Positions 16,319 through 25,605 are shown, numbered from the stretch's first letter. The stretch: 64,000 nt of DNA from Pseudoclavibacter sp. AY1F1 (GCF_002931075.1 NZ_PSTQ01000008.1:1-64000), one strand, 5' to 3'. Numbers and translations: made by a program. The notes: generated by a model not told the origin, from the letters alone.

Positions 16319-17242
16319 ATGTGGGATCTGCGACGACTCCGACTGCTCCGTGAGCTGCAACTCCGCGGAACGATCACGGCGGTCGCGACGTCGCTGAATT
16401 TCAGTGCATCGACCGTCTCGCATCAGCTCGCGCAGCTGCAGCGCGAAGTGGGCGTGACACTCCTCGAGCAGGACGGCAGGCGGGTGCGTCTGACGCCGCA
16501 GGGCGTGACGCTTGCCGAGCACGCGGCCCTTGTCCTCGACCTCGAGGCGCGCACGCGCGACGAGCTCGCGTCTCAACGTGACGGCGCCGAGCCCGTGCGC
16601 GTCGCCGCCCTGGAGTCCGTGGTGCGGTCGCTCCTGCCCCGGGCGCTCACGCTGCTCGGGCGGGCGAACCCGGAGTTGCGAGTCGAGGTCGACGCCGTCT
16701 CGCCAGAAGAGGGGCTCTTCGAACTGGGAGCCCACCGCTACGACCTCGTGGTCGCCGAAGAGTATCCGGGGCACACGCGTCCGCACGTGGACGGCATCGA
16801 GCGGGAAGTGCTCGGCTTCGACGCGATAGCACTCGCGACCGCCGAATCGAGTGGGGCGGCGTCCATCGCGGACGTGCGGCACACACCCTGGGTGATGGAA
16901 CCGCCCGGAACTGCCGCACGGGAGTGGGCCGAGCAGCAGTGCAGAGCGGCGGGTTTCGAACCGGAGGTCCGGTATGTGGCGAGCGACCTCCACACGCACC
17001 TGAGGCTCATTGCGGCGGGCCACGCGGTCGGTCTCGTCTCGGAACTCGTGGGTGTCGACGCGGGCCGGGGCCTGCGCTTCCTTGATCTCCCCGGCAGACC
17101 TCACCGCGACATCTTCACGGCGACGCGCGCCGTGCTCCGGGACCGCTTGGGCGTCGGGCTCGTGCGGGACGCGCTCGGCGATGCCTTCTCGGAACTGGTC
17201 GCGCGGTCTGACAGAAACGGACGCGCCCCGACTCCGAGGTAG
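16319..17242 (+). CDS. LysR-family transcriptional regulator
   Basis: A 307-residue LysR-type regulator. The N-terminal winged helix-turn-helix covers about residues 1-60 (LRLLRELQLRGTITAVATSLNFSASTVSHQLAQLQREVGV), followed by a linker helix and a periplasmic-binding-like effector domain. The ATG at 16319 is preferred over an upstream TTG because GAAAGG sits 9 bp upstream. It is divergent from putP, the natural candidate target. The effector is unknown; proline or another amino acid would fit the context. Confidence 0.87.
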   Translation: MWDLRRLRLLRELQLRGTITAVATSLNFSASTVSHQLAQLQREVGVTLLEQDGRRVRLTPQGVTLAEHAALVLDLEARTRDELASQRDGAEPVRVAALESVVRSLLPRALTLLGRANPELRVEVDAVSPEEGLFELGAHRYDLVVAEEYPGHTRPHVDGIEREVLGFDAIALATAESSGAASIADVRHTPWVMEPPGTAAREWAEQQCRAAGFEPEVRYVASDLHTHLRLIAAGHAVGLVSELVGVDAGRGLRFLDLPGRPHRDIFTATRAVLRDRLGVGLVRDALGDAFSELVARSDRNGRAPTPR

Positions 17243-17462
17243 CCGATCAGGCGACCGTGTCCAGGCGATGCTGAAGATCCGGCGCTGGGACCCACGCGTG
17301 ACGACGACCTTGTCTCGCTGGAACGAAAAGGCCCCGCGAAGTGAGGTCACCTGCAGTGCACGAAGCTCTCAGGAACGACTGCGCGTCCTTCGACGGGGCC
17401 TGCTTCAGGATGCGCGAAATGGTGAGGAACTCAGTGAGCCAGGATGATCTGCGCAGCGGGGA

Positions 17463-18401
17463 CTAGTGGGTGCCGGGGCGCGGGGTCTCGGTCCCGGTAG
17501 GGGTGGGCTCGCCTGCGATGACGGCCTTTGGCTTCTTCGGCAGGATGCGGCCGACAAGCAGCGTGATGCCGACGACGACCAATCCGACCGCGAGTCCGAC
17601 GACGGCCGAGATGAGGGTGTCGACGAGCCACACGACAACGGGGCCCGTGTTGATGAGCGCGTGCTCGATCTCGTGCAGCAGGACGGCCGGCGCGTGGAAG
17701 CCGACCTCACCGACGTTGATGATGACGAGGTGGCCGCCGACCCACAGCATGGCGACGGTGCCGACGATGCTGATGAAACGGAACACGGCGGGCATCGAGC
17801 GGACGATGCGCACGCCGAGGTGACGCGTGCGTCGGTCGCTGCGGGTCGCCATGTGCAGGCCGATGTCGTCGATCTTGACGAGCAGCGCGACGGCGCCGTA
17901 GACGAGGGCGGTCATGGCGAGCGCGATGACAACAAGCGCGGCCAGGCGCATCCAGAACCCGAGGTCTGGGTCGAGGTTGGACAGCGAGATGAGCATGATC
18001 TCGGTCGAGAGGATGAGGTCGGTGCGCACCGCCCCGGAGACGAGCTTCTTCTCGTCGCGCGGGTGATCCTCGTCGAGCGCGTGATGGTGCCCGAACCATT
18101 CGGTCACCTTCTCCGCACCCTCGAAGCACAGGTACACGCCGCCGATGATGAGGAGGAACGGCAGCACCCACGGCGCGAACGCTGTCAGGAGCAGCGCGAT
18201 CGGGATGATGATCACGAACTTGTTGAAGAGGCTGCCCTTGGCGATGTTCCAGACGACGGGGAGCTCGCGGGCGGGCGTGATGCCCTGCACGTACTGCGGC
18301 GTGACGGCGGCGTCGTCGATGACCACACCCGCCGACTTGGCCGAGGCCTTGAGCGCGGCGGTGAGGATGTCGTCGACGACGGCAAGCAGGCCTACGGGCA
18401 C
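17463..18401 (-). CDS. DUF808 (YedI-like) membrane protein
   Basis: A 312-residue integral membrane protein of the DUF808/YedI family. The N-terminal part 'MPVGLLAVVDDILTAALKASAKS' (first part shown) is characteristic, followed by a segment conserved in the family ending in 'VWNIAKGSLFNKF', and about seven hydrophobic helices. GTG start with TAGGAG upstream. No biochemical function is established for the family. It stands alone between a LysR gene and a peptide ABC operon; the 220-bp gap on its left carries only a weak AGGCCCCG/CGGGGCCT inverted repeat that might terminate one of the convergent transcripts. Confidence 0.85.
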   Translation of the reverse strand: MPVGLLAVVDDILTAALKASAKSAGVVIDDAAVTPQYVQGITPARELPVVWNIAKGSLFNKFVIIIPIALLLTAFAPWVLPFLLIIGGVYLCFEGAEKVTEWFGHHHALDEDHPRDEKKLVSGAVRTDLILSTEIMLISLSNLDPDLGFWMRLAALVVIALAMTALVYGAVALLVKIDDIGLHMATRSDRRTRHLGVRIVRSMPAVFRFISIVGTVAMLWVGGHLVIINVGEVGFHAPAVLLHEIEHALINTGPVVVWLVDTLISAVVGLAVGLVVVGITLLVGRILPKKPKAVIAGEPTPTGTETPRPGTH

Positions 18402-18478
18402 GGTGTTCTCCTAGGTGTTCAGGCGCCACGCGAAACGCGGCAGACAGAGCTTACCCGGGCCGTGCGAATACGGGCAGG

Positions 18479-20095
18479 TCACGACGAATGCGCGTTCATG
18501 TTTCTTGGCAGCTCTGGCGGTATCGCCGCGAGCAGCTGCCTCGTGTACTCCTGCTTCGGGGCACCGAAGATCTCCCCGGCTGGCGCGTGCTCGACGACCT
18601 GTCCACGTTGCATCACCAGCACGTCGTGGCTCATCTCCTCGACGATCGCGAGGTCGTGCGCGATGAAGAGGTAGCTGAGCGACAGCTCACCCTGGAGTCT
18701 GCGCAGCAGTTCCAGCACGCGTGACTGGATCGACACATCCAGCGACGCGGTCGACTCGTCGAGGATGACGACGTCGGGCTCGAGCGCGAGTGCCCGCGCG
18801 ATCGAGACGCGCTGACGCTGCCCGCCGGAAAGTTCGTGCGGGTACCGCCCGATGAAATCCCGGGGAAGCTCCACGAGGTCGAACAGCTCCTCGATGCGCG
18901 CGGACCGTGAGCCGCCGGCCGGGAGACGGTGCACTCGAAGCGGTTCCGCGACCGACTGACCGACGGACATGCGGGGGTCCAGCGACGAGAATGGGTCCTG
19001 GAAGACCATGGCGATGCGGCGCCTGAGCTGGTTGTCGGCCTTCAGCACGTCGAGTCCAGCGAGCGTCGCCGTGCCGCCCGTCGGTTTCACGAGCCCCGTG
19101 AGCGCGTTCGCGATGGTCGACTTCCCTGAGCCCGACTCCCCTACGATGCCGAGCGTCGTCCCTTGTCGCAGCCCGAACGAGACGCCGTCGACGGCGTGCA
19201 CGTGGCTGCGGCCCTTCGGGGTTTGAATCGGGAAGCGTACGTCGAGGTCGGTGACCTGCAGGAGGACCTTCGCGTCGACCCTGGCCGGTGCCGGCTTGGC
19301 CTTGCCGAGCCTGGGTCTCGCCGCGAGCAGCTCCCGGGTGTAGGGATGCTGCGGGTCAGTGACGAGGTCGACGGCGCTCCGTCGCTCGACGGCCTCGCCG
19401 TGGCGCATGACAAGCACCTCGTCGGCGACCTGCGAGATGACGCCCATGTCGTGGCTGATCCAGACGACCGCAGTTCCGTGCTCATGCTGGAGCGTGCGCA
19501 CGAGCTCGATGATCTGCGCCTGCGTGGTCACATCCAGCGCTGTTGTCGGCTCGTCAGCGACCAGAAGTCCCGGGTCGCAGGACAACGCGATCGCGATCAT
19601 GACGCGCTGCCGCTGACCGCCGGAGAGCTCGTGCGGGTAGGCGTTGAAGCGCGCCTCAGGCGCGGGGATGCCAACCGACTCGAGGAGCTCGATGGCCTTG
19701 GTCCGGGATGCTCCCCGTGAGAGGCGCCGGTGCGTTTCCAGCGACTCGGTGAGCTGACGGCCGAGCGTGAGCAGCGGGTTGAGCGACGTGCTCGGATCCT
19801 GGAAGACGAAGCCGATCCCGTTGCCGTGCACGCTCCGCAGCGTTCGGGCGGAGGCACCGACGAGCTCGACCTGTCCGAGCTTCGGATCGACGAGTGTGCT
19901 GGTGCCCGTGACGCGCGCACCCGGCGCATCCAGCAGCCCGGTCGCGGCGAGGACGGTCATGGACTTGCCGGAGCCAGACTCCCCCACGATACCGAGGGTG
20001 CCCCCCGGTTCGATCGAGAAGTCGAGGCCTCGGACGATCTCCTTGCGCCCGATGGAGACCCGAAGGTCGGCGACGCGGAGTGCGGGAGCGGTCAT
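18479..20095 (-). CDS. Peptide/oligopeptide ABC transporter fused double ATPase
   Basis: A 538-residue protein holding two ABC ATPase domains of the DppD and DppF types in tandem. Domain 1 has Walker A GESGSGKS at 38-45 and signature LSGGQRQRV; domain 2, after about residue 270, repeats the same pattern (GESGSGKST, LSGGQRQRV, VVILDESTASLD). One polypeptide therefore supplies both nucleotide-binding sites of the importer. I chose the ATG at 20095 (MTAPALR), which overlaps the permease stop by 4 bp; upstream sequence in the same frame belongs to the permease gene. It is the fourth gene of the importer operon. Confidence 0.92.
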   Translation of the reverse strand: MTAPALRVADLRVSIGRKEIVRGLDFSIEPGGTLGIVGESGSGKSMTVLAATGLLDAPGARVTGTSTLVDPKLGQVELVGASARTLRSVHGNGIGFVFQDPSTSLNPLLTLGRQLTESLETHRRLSRGASRTKAIELLESVGIPAPEARFNAYPHELSGGQRQRVMIAIALSCDPGLLVADEPTTALDVTTQAQIIELVRTLQHEHGTAVVWISHDMGVISQVADEVLVMRHGEAVERRSAVDLVTDPQHPYTRELLAARPRLGKAKPAPARVDAKVLLQVTDLDVRFPIQTPKGRSHVHAVDGVSFGLRQGTTLGIVGESGSGKSTIANALTGLVKPTGGTATLAGLDVLKADNQLRRRIAMVFQDPFSSLDPRMSVGQSVAEPLRVHRLPAGGSRSARIEELFDLVELPRDFIGRYPHELSGGQRQRVSIARALALEPDVVILDESTASLDVSIQSRVLELLRRLQGELSLSYLFIAHDLAIVEEMSHDVLVMQRGQVVEHAPAGEIFGAPKQEYTRQLLAAIPPELPRNMNAHSS

Positions 20096-21051
20096 CGCTT
20101 CCTCCTTGACTCGATGAGGGTGCGCTGCTTGGGGTCGAGGACGTCTCGCATCCCGTCGCCGAGCAGATTGAAGGAGAGTGCCGTGACGAAGATCGCGGCT
20201 CCCGGGAACAGGCTCATCCACCACGCCTGGCTGATGAAGCCCTGCGCGGCGAAGAGCATGCCACCCCAGGAGGGGGCTGGCGGCTGAATACCGAGGCCGA
20301 GGAAGGAGAGCGCCGACTCGGCGAGGATCGCGAACGCCAGGGAGAGGGAGGTCTGCACGATGATCGGCCCCGTGATGTTCGGCAGCACGTGACGCCCGAG
20401 GATGCTCGCCCATGGCGTGCCCATCGTGCGGGAGACCTGCACGTACGGCTCGACCCGCACGGAGAGTGTGCTCGCCCGAGCGACTCTCGCGAAGATGGGC
20501 GTGTAGACGATGCCGATGGCCAGCATGGTCGTCGCGAGCCCGGGGGCCAGGATCGCGACGATGGCAAGGGCGAGCAGCAGGACAGGGAACGCGAACATGA
20601 CGTCGACGAGGCGCATGAGGACGGTGTCGAGGAGGCCGCCCGCGTAGCCGGAGATGACGCCGACGAGCACGCCGACGACAAACGCGAACGCGACGGAGAC
20701 GAACGCGACCTGCAATGAGACGCCGGACGCGATCATCACACGACTCAGCACATCCCGTCCGAGGTCGTCGGTGCCGAACCAGTGCGCGGCGCTCGGCGGC
20801 TGAAGCTGGTTCGACACGTCGACGTCGTTGACGCCGTACGGCGCGATCCACGGGCCGAGCAGGGCGACGAACACAACGATGAAGAGGAGGACCGCGCTGA
20901 CGACCGTCACCGGGTTGCTGAGGAGGAGGCGCCAGGCGGCGACGCGAGTCCGCTCCTCTGGTGCCGGGAGACCGGATGCGGACTGCTGCGTGGCTGCTGG
21001 GTTCTGCGCAGCTTCTGGGTTCTGCGCAGCTTCTGGGTTCTGTGCGGTCAT
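20092..21051 (-). CDS. Peptide ABC transporter permease (DppC type)
   Basis: A 319-residue permease of the DppC/OppC family with six membrane helices and the EAA-like motif in 'RTMGTPWASILGRHVLPNITGPI' (partial). It pairs with the DppB-type permease to form the translocation channel. The N-terminus has a tandem AQNPEA peptide repeat (residues 3-20), encoded by an 18-bp DNA repeat, before a polar stretch and the first helix. It overlaps both neighbours by 4 bp. Substrate specificity (di/oligopeptide, nickel, other) cannot be fixed from the permease. Confidence 0.9.
   Translation of the reverse strand: MTAQNPEAAQNPEAAQNPAATQQSASGLPAPEERTRVAAWRLLLSNPVTVVSAVLLFIVVFVALLGPWIAPYGVNDVDVSNQLQPPSAAHWFGTDDLGRDVLSRVMIASGVSLQVAFVSVAFAFVVGVLVGVISGYAGGLLDTVLMRLVDVMFAFPVLLLALAIVAILAPGLATTMLAIGIVYTPIFARVARASTLSVRVEPYVQVSRTMGTPWASILGRHVLPNITGPIIVQTSLSLAFAILAESALSFLGLGIQPPAPSWGGMLFAAQGFISQAWWMSLFPGAAIFVTALSFNLLGDGMRDVLDPKQRTLIESRRKR
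21001..21044. repeat. 18-bp tandem repeat coding the permease N-terminus
   Basis: The 18-bp unit GTTCTGCGCAGCTTCTGG is repeated at 21001-21018 and 21019-21036 with a partial third copy. It codes for the AQNPEA hexapeptide repeats and keeps the frame, so copy number may vary without breaking the gene. Confidence 0.7.
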
Positions 21052-22013
21052 GAGAGCCGGATCCTCGGGTCGACGAGCGCGTAGAGCACATCGACGACGA
21101 AGTTCACGGCGAGGAACATCACGGCGATGAGCAGCACGGAGCCCTGGATGAGCGGGTAGTCCCTGGAGGAGACGGCGTCGTAGACGAGACGCCCGAGTCC
21201 CGGCCAGGCGAAGACGACCTCGACGACGATGACGCCACCGAGGATCGTGGCGAGCTGGATCCCGGCGATCGTGAGGACGGGGACAAGGGCGTTGCGGACG
21301 ATGTGGCGCATGGTCACCGTCCAGGCAGAGAGACCCTTGGACCTGGCCGTCCTGACGTACCCCATGGAGGCGACTTCGAGCACGGCCGAGCGGATGTAGC
21401 GCGTCATGATGGCTCCCGCGACGAGGCCGACTGTGAGTCCAGGCAGGAGCACGTGCCTAGCCCAGTCGCCCGGGTCCTCGCTGATCGACGAGTAGCCGCT
21501 CGAAGGCAGCCACCCCAGGGTCGACGAGAACAGTCCGATGAGGAGCATGCCCATCCAGAAGTCTGGAATGGAGACACCGAATTGGCTGGTGACGCGTATG
21601 ATCCCATCGCTGAGACGCCCTTCCCTCAGCGCCGACCAGATTCCGGCGGGCACGGAGATGAGGAGCGCGATCACGAGCCCGACGCCGGCGAGCGAGAGCG
21701 TCGCCGGAAGGCGCTCGAGCAGGGTTGTCGTCACGGCGTCTCCGTTACGGAAGCTGACACCGAGGTTGCCGGAGAGCGCGTTGCCGACGTACGAGAAGAA
21801 CTGCTCGAGGATGGGCCTGTCCAGACCGGATGCCGCGCGGAGCGCGTCGTACGCCTCTTGCGTGTACCTCGTGCCGAGCGCCAGCCGAACTGGGTCGCCC
21901 GGCACGAAGTGCACAAGGGAGAAGACGACAACAAGGACTCCGAGCAGCACGATCGCCGAGTAGAGCAGGCGCCAGCCGAGGAACGCGGCGATGGAGCCGA
22001 ACGACATTCTCAT
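21048..22013 (-). CDS. Peptide ABC transporter permease (DppB type)
   Basis: A 321-residue DppB/OppB-type permease. It has the typical long first periplasmic loop ('VHFVPGDPVRLALG' after helix 1, GDP motif) and the EAA motif in 'RSKGLSAWTVTMRHIVRNALVPV' (partial). Together with the DppC-type partner it forms the membrane pore. The ATG at 22013 is preceded by GAGGGG; a second ATG two codons later is also possible. It is directly downstream of the lipoprotein receptor gene (50-bp gap) and overlaps the next permease by 4 bp. Confidence 0.9.
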   Translation of the reverse strand: MRMSFGSIAAFLGWRLLYSAIVLLGVLVVVFSLVHFVPGDPVRLALGTRYTQEAYDALRAASGLDRPILEQFFSYVGNALSGNLGVSFRNGDAVTTTLLERLPATLSLAGVGLVIALLISVPAGIWSALREGRLSDGIIRVTSQFGVSIPDFWMGMLLIGLFSSTLGWLPSSGYSSISEDPGDWARHVLLPGLTVGLVAGAIMTRYIRSAVLEVASMGYVRTARSKGLSAWTVTMRHIVRNALVPVLTIAGIQLATILGGVIVVEVVFAWPGLGRLVYDAVSSRDYPLIQGSVLLIAVMFLAVNFVVDVLYALVDPRIRLS

Positions 22014-22062
22014 TGGGTTTTCCCCTCGTAGACCCGTGTTCTGGGGTGCGGTGCGGCGTGAG

Positions 22063-23592
22063 CTACGGCGTCAGCGTGGCGTCGCGGAATCGCGTCGCCC
22101 GGTCTGCCCGTGCCTCGTAGTCGCTGAGGCTGGGGCTCCACACCTGGATCACCGACGGGTTGTACAGGTAGATGTAGCTGGCGTCGTCGGCGATGATCGT
22201 CGCGGCTTGCGCGTATTGCTCTTTGCGCTTGGCCTGATCAGTCTCGGTGCGAGCCGCATCGAGCAGCTTGTCGACTTCGGGGTTCGAGTACTTCTGTGCG
22301 TTGCTGCCGCCCGAGCTGTGGTGCTGCGAGTAGTAGAAGTCGTCCGGGTCGATGTTGCCGAGCCAGCCCATCATGAGCATGTCGAAGTTGCCGGAGTTCT
22401 GCTCGTCGAGCCAGGTCGAGAAGTCAGGCTGTCTGATCTCGACCGTGATGCCGAGCGGCTCGAGGTTGGATGCGATGATCTGCGCGGCAGTGACGGTCTC
22501 CGGGTACTCGCTCGTCGCGAGGAGGTCGAGTGTTCCGCCGGCGAAGCCTGCTTCGGCGAGCAGACGCTTCGATTCTTCGATGTCGGTCGAGTACTTGTTG
22601 TATTCCGTGTACCAGACGCTGTCCTCTGGGATCGCGAGCTGGTTGGCCTGGGCGGTCCCGTAGCTGACGGCCTGCACGATCGCGTCGCGATCGATGGCGT
22701 AGGCGATCGCCTGCCGAACCCGAGGATCCTTCCACTGTTCCTTGCCCTCGTTGAGCGCGAGGTACCAGTAGTCGCTCGACGGGCTCTGCCCCAGCTCGAT
22801 GGAGTCGTCGCCGCTGAGCTCCGCAACCTGCTGCGTCGGAACCACGTCGGTCCACTCGATCTCGCCGCTCTTGAGGGCCGCGAGTGCCGTCGAGGGCTCC
22901 GAGATGAACTGGAATTCGACGCCGCCGATGCTTGGTGCACCGTCCCAGTAGTCGGCGTTGGAGGCGAGCTCGATGCTGTCGCCGCTTGTGTAGTTCGCGA
23001 GCGAGAAGGGGCCGGTGCCGATGGGCTTGTTCGCGATCTCACCGGACTCGACGTTGGCCTGCTCGACGATCGCCATGCCCTTGAAGCCGCCGAGGTTGGA
23101 CAGCAGGTTCGGGGTGGGCTGCGAGACGGTCACGACAACCGTCGAGTCGTCTGGCGCCTCGATGTTCGTGACGGCGTCGAACTTCCAGGCGTTGGAGAGC
23201 TCTTCGTCGATGATGCGGTTGTACGAGTAGACGACATCTTCGCTCGTGAAGTCGGACCCGTCGTGGAATGTGACCCCGTCGCGGAGCTTGAAGGTCCACG
23301 TCAGCTGATCTTCGCTCGTCTCCCATGACTCCGCGAGCGCCGGCTGCATCTCGAGATTCTCGTCCGGCTCGACAAGGGTGTCGTAGACGTTCTCGAGGAC
23401 CTGGAACGAGAAGTAGGAGGAGGTCTTGTGGGGGTCGAGCTGGTCCGGCTCACCACCGATCGCGGCGTGCAGCACCTCACCCTCGACGGTATCTCCGCCG
23501 CCGATGTCGACACTCTCACCGGCCGAGCATCCGCTCAAGACGAGGAGCGCGCCGATGGCCGCGGCTCCGATCCCAGCACGTCGTCGTTGCAT
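22063..23592 (-). CDS. Peptide-binding lipoprotein (SBP family 5)
   Basis: A 509-residue extracellular solute-binding protein that captures peptides for the importer encoded downstream. Start at 23592 (MQRRRAGIG), with GTGGAG 7 bp upstream; the lipobox is LSGC with lipidated Cys22. Family-5 features: 'LTWTFKLRDGVTFHDG' around residue 90 and 'PRVRQAIAYAIDRDAIVQAV' (partial) in the central lobe. It is the first gene of the operon, divergent from the DUF1028 gene; both probably share a promoter region of about 160 bp. Confidence 0.92.
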   Translation of the reverse strand: MQRRRAGIGAAAIGALLVLSGCSAGESVDIGGGDTVEGEVLHAAIGGEPDQLDPHKTSSYFSFQVLENVYDTLVEPDENLEMQPALAESWETSEDQLTWTFKLRDGVTFHDGSDFTSEDVVYSYNRIIDEELSNAWKFDAVTNIEAPDDSTVVVTVSQPTPNLLSNLGGFKGMAIVEQANVESGEIANKPIGTGPFSLANYTSGDSIELASNADYWDGAPSIGGVEFQFISEPSTALAALKSGEIEWTDVVPTQQVAELSGDDSIELGQSPSSDYWYLALNEGKEQWKDPRVRQAIAYAIDRDAIVQAVSYGTAQANQLAIPEDSVWYTEYNKYSTDIEESKRLLAEAGFAGGTLDLLATSEYPETVTAAQIIASNLEPLGITVEIRQPDFSTWLDEQNSGNFDMLMMGWLGNIDPDDFYYSQHHSSGGSNAQKYSNPEVDKLLDAARTETDQAKRKEQYAQAATIIADDASYIYLYNPSVIQVWSPSLSDYEARADRATRFRDATLTP

Positions 23593-23751
23593 GGTGCACT
23601 CCACTTCGATCATTTTCGTGAATGTTTCATCAGTATGTGGCACGCTTGGGCGAGGTACAAGACCGCCGGGCGGTCGAAACAGGATCGTCACAAACGGTCC
23701 CGGCCCGCGGGATTGCCCATCCTGTAGCCCACCAGCAGAGACGAGGACACC

Positions 23752-24477
23752 ATGACTTTCACGCTCTTGGCGCTTGATCGCGCGGCTGGCCTCCTCGGTG
23801 CAGTGACCGCCAGCCGCTCGCTGGCGGTGGGCAACGCAGTGCTGGCCATAGACCCCGCCGTCGGTGCCGTCGCGAGTCAGGCATGGACAAACCGTGCCCT
23901 CCGGGGCCGCATGCTCGACGCCCTGGCGGCGGGCGAGTCACCCGAAGCTGTCGTTCGTCGCGTCACCGAATGGGACGAGCAACCGGAGCTTCGGCAGACC
24001 GCGGTGCTCGACCTCACCGGAAGAACCGGCGCGTGGGTAGGAAGCCAGACGAGCGCGTGGACGGGCCAGCGGCAGGGCCTCGACTATGTGACCGTCGGCA
24101 ACCTGCTGACGGGACAGGACGTCCTCGACGCGGTTGCCGACTCGTTCGAACGCGGCGGCGCTGAAGCTGGGGACTCCGACACCTCGAAATCGGGCGCAGT
24201 CGCCGCATTCGCGCGTCGACTCATTGCGGCGCTCCAGGCGGGTCAAGGTGCTGGCGGAGACGCGCGCGGCAGACAGAGCGCGGCGGTGCTCGTCGCGCGA
24301 CGGCAGGAGCTCCGCGCGCATCCAGCGGAGTTCGCGATCGACCTGCGGGTTGACGACCATCCGCACCCGGTTGCTGAGCTCGAGCGTCTCCTCGAGTTGC
24401 GCATCCGCGACCTCGACGAGGACCTCGCCTCCGGCGCTCGGGCCGCTGTGGAGCCGGAAGCCATAGCCGGAACCTAG
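23752..24477 (+). CDS. DUF1028 family protein
   Basis: A 241-residue member of the DUF1028 family (N-terminal-nucleophile-like fold by family reports). The N-terminus 'MTFTLLALDRAAGLLGAVTASRSLAVGN' (start shown) and the 'VGNLLTGQDVLDAVADSFE' segment are typical. Homologues are often linked to amino-acid or peptide catabolism; here it is divergent from a peptide importer, supporting a peptide or amide hydrolysis role (inference). Its TAG stop shares the palindrome CTAG with the stop of the convergent XRE regulator. Confidence 0.8.
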   Translation: MTFTLLALDRAAGLLGAVTASRSLAVGNAVLAIDPAVGAVASQAWTNRALRGRMLDALAAGESPEAVVRRVTEWDEQPELRQTAVLDLTGRTGAWVGSQTSAWTGQRQGLDYVTVGNLLTGQDVLDAVADSFERGGAEAGDSDTSKSGAVAAFARRLIAALQAGQGAGGDARGRQSAAVLVARRQELRAHPAEFAIDLRVDDHPHPVAELERLLELRIRDLDEDLASGARAAVEPEAIAGT

Positions 24478-25073
24478 CGCTCGAACGGGCTCACGGCCCC
24501 GATGACAACAGTCTCCCCGTCGTGCTCGTTCGACCACCAGTGGGCGGTCGAGCATGCGTAGGTCGCGGTGTCCCCAGCATCGAGGACAACTTCCTCTTCA
24601 CCGTGCACCACCATGAGACGCCCGGACAGCACTGTGACGCTCTCCGTCCCGATGTGCCGAAACGGGCGACCCGCGTTCGTGAAGCGAGGCGGAAGGACCG
24701 AACGGATGAGCTGCAGCGTCGACTCGCTGCGGGGCGTCAGCAGCTCGCGCACGGCGCGCTCGTCCTCGGGTACGTCAGTCGGCGTCGGCAACCTGAGCCG
24801 CCGGTCAGAGGTGACCACGGCGAAGTCGGGGGCAGAGGGCTCCAAAAGCTGGGTGATCGGCACCCCGAGGGCCGCCGCCAGGCGCTGAATCGATCCGAGA
24901 GACGGGTTTCCGATGCCGCGCTCGAGCTGACTGACGAGCCCGAGACTTACCCCAGCCTGCTTCGCGAGCGCGTGCACCGACAGGTCCAGGCGTTTGCGCC
25001 CCGCCCGCACGGCCAGCCCGAGCGAGGTGACCGCGAACTGCTCGTCGTCCTCGGAAGCTCGGGGGTCTGCCAT
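24474..25073 (-). CDS. XRE-family regulator with C-terminal cupin domain
   Basis: A 199-residue regulator with an N-terminal Cro/C1 helix-turn-helix (about residues 12-68, 'LSVHALAKQAGVSLGLVSQLERGIGNPSLGSIQRLA' region) and a C-terminal cupin sensor (about 120-190, with 'IGTESVTVLSGRLMVVHG' and a late 'AHWWSNEHDGE'). This architecture controls amino-acid, polyamine or peptide catabolism in many bacteria, with the cupin binding the effector. It is convergent with, and shares a 4-bp CTAG stop overlap with, the DUF1028 gene; the nearby peptide importer is the likely target. Confidence 0.85.
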   Translation of the reverse strand: MADPRASEDDEQFAVTSLGLAVRAGRKRLDLSVHALAKQAGVSLGLVSQLERGIGNPSLGSIQRLAAALGVPITQLLEPSAPDFAVVTSDRRLRLPTPTDVPEDERAVRELLTPRSESTLQLIRSVLPPRFTNAGRPFRHIGTESVTVLSGRLMVVHGEEEVVLDAGDTATYACSTAHWWSNEHDGETVVIGAVSPFER

Positions 25074-25101
25074 GTCGCGAGTCTACCGACGGCTCAGCCG
25101 A

Positions 25102-25605
25102 TCAGATCGGAACGCACTGCAGGAAGGTGTACGTGAGCGGGCACGGCACCGAGGTGACCGTAAGAACCGAGGACGGCGTGCATCTTGCCGAGTTGGTGCT
25201 GTCTGCCCGGAAGTCGATGAACGATCCCGCAGGGATCAGGAACGAGAACGTGCCCGTGACCGCGTCGACCCTCGTGTAGGTGAACTCCGCACCGTTGGAG
25301 AACTGCGTGTTGGGCCAGGGATAGACGACATCTGGGTTGAACGCGACCGTGTCCGAACCGGAGGTCACATACATGGTGAGCGGATCCGCGCCCGCAACCT
25401 GCGTGAAGGTGTAAGCCAGCGGAGCGGCTCCGGTGTTGGTGGCCCGAAGAGTACTGACGATGCTGGACAGAATCGGGTCCGGGACACACGGTGGCCCGCT
25501 AGCGGCCATAGCGGGCGCAGCGGCTGCCAGGGCGAGCACGGGCACGCTCCACGCGCTTGCACGCATGACGCTGCGGCGGGTGTGGGAATTGCTGATGTCA
25601 GACAC
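25102..25605 (-). CDS. Small secreted protein with twin-arginine-like leader
   Basis: A 167-residue exported protein. The leader has TRRSVMRA at residues 9-16, a hydrophobic Ala-rich core and an AxA-type cleavage site near residue 34 (APAMAAS). The mature part is Thr/Ser/Val-rich and beta-like with three cysteines, with no recognised domain. GTG start at 25605 with TTGGAG 6 bp upstream; an in-frame extension upstream lacks a signal. The leader closely resembles those of two other secreted proteins in this window (52.8 kb and 62.5 kb). Function unknown. Confidence 0.65.
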   Translation of the reverse strand: MSDISNSHTRRSVMRASAWSVPVLALAAAAPAMAASGPPCVPDPILSSIVSTLRATNTGAAPLAYTFTQVAGADPLTMYVTSGSDTVAFNPDVVYPWPNTQFSNGAEFTYTRVDAVTGTFSFLIPAGSFIDFRADSTNSARCTPSSVLTVTSVPCPLTYTFLQCVPI

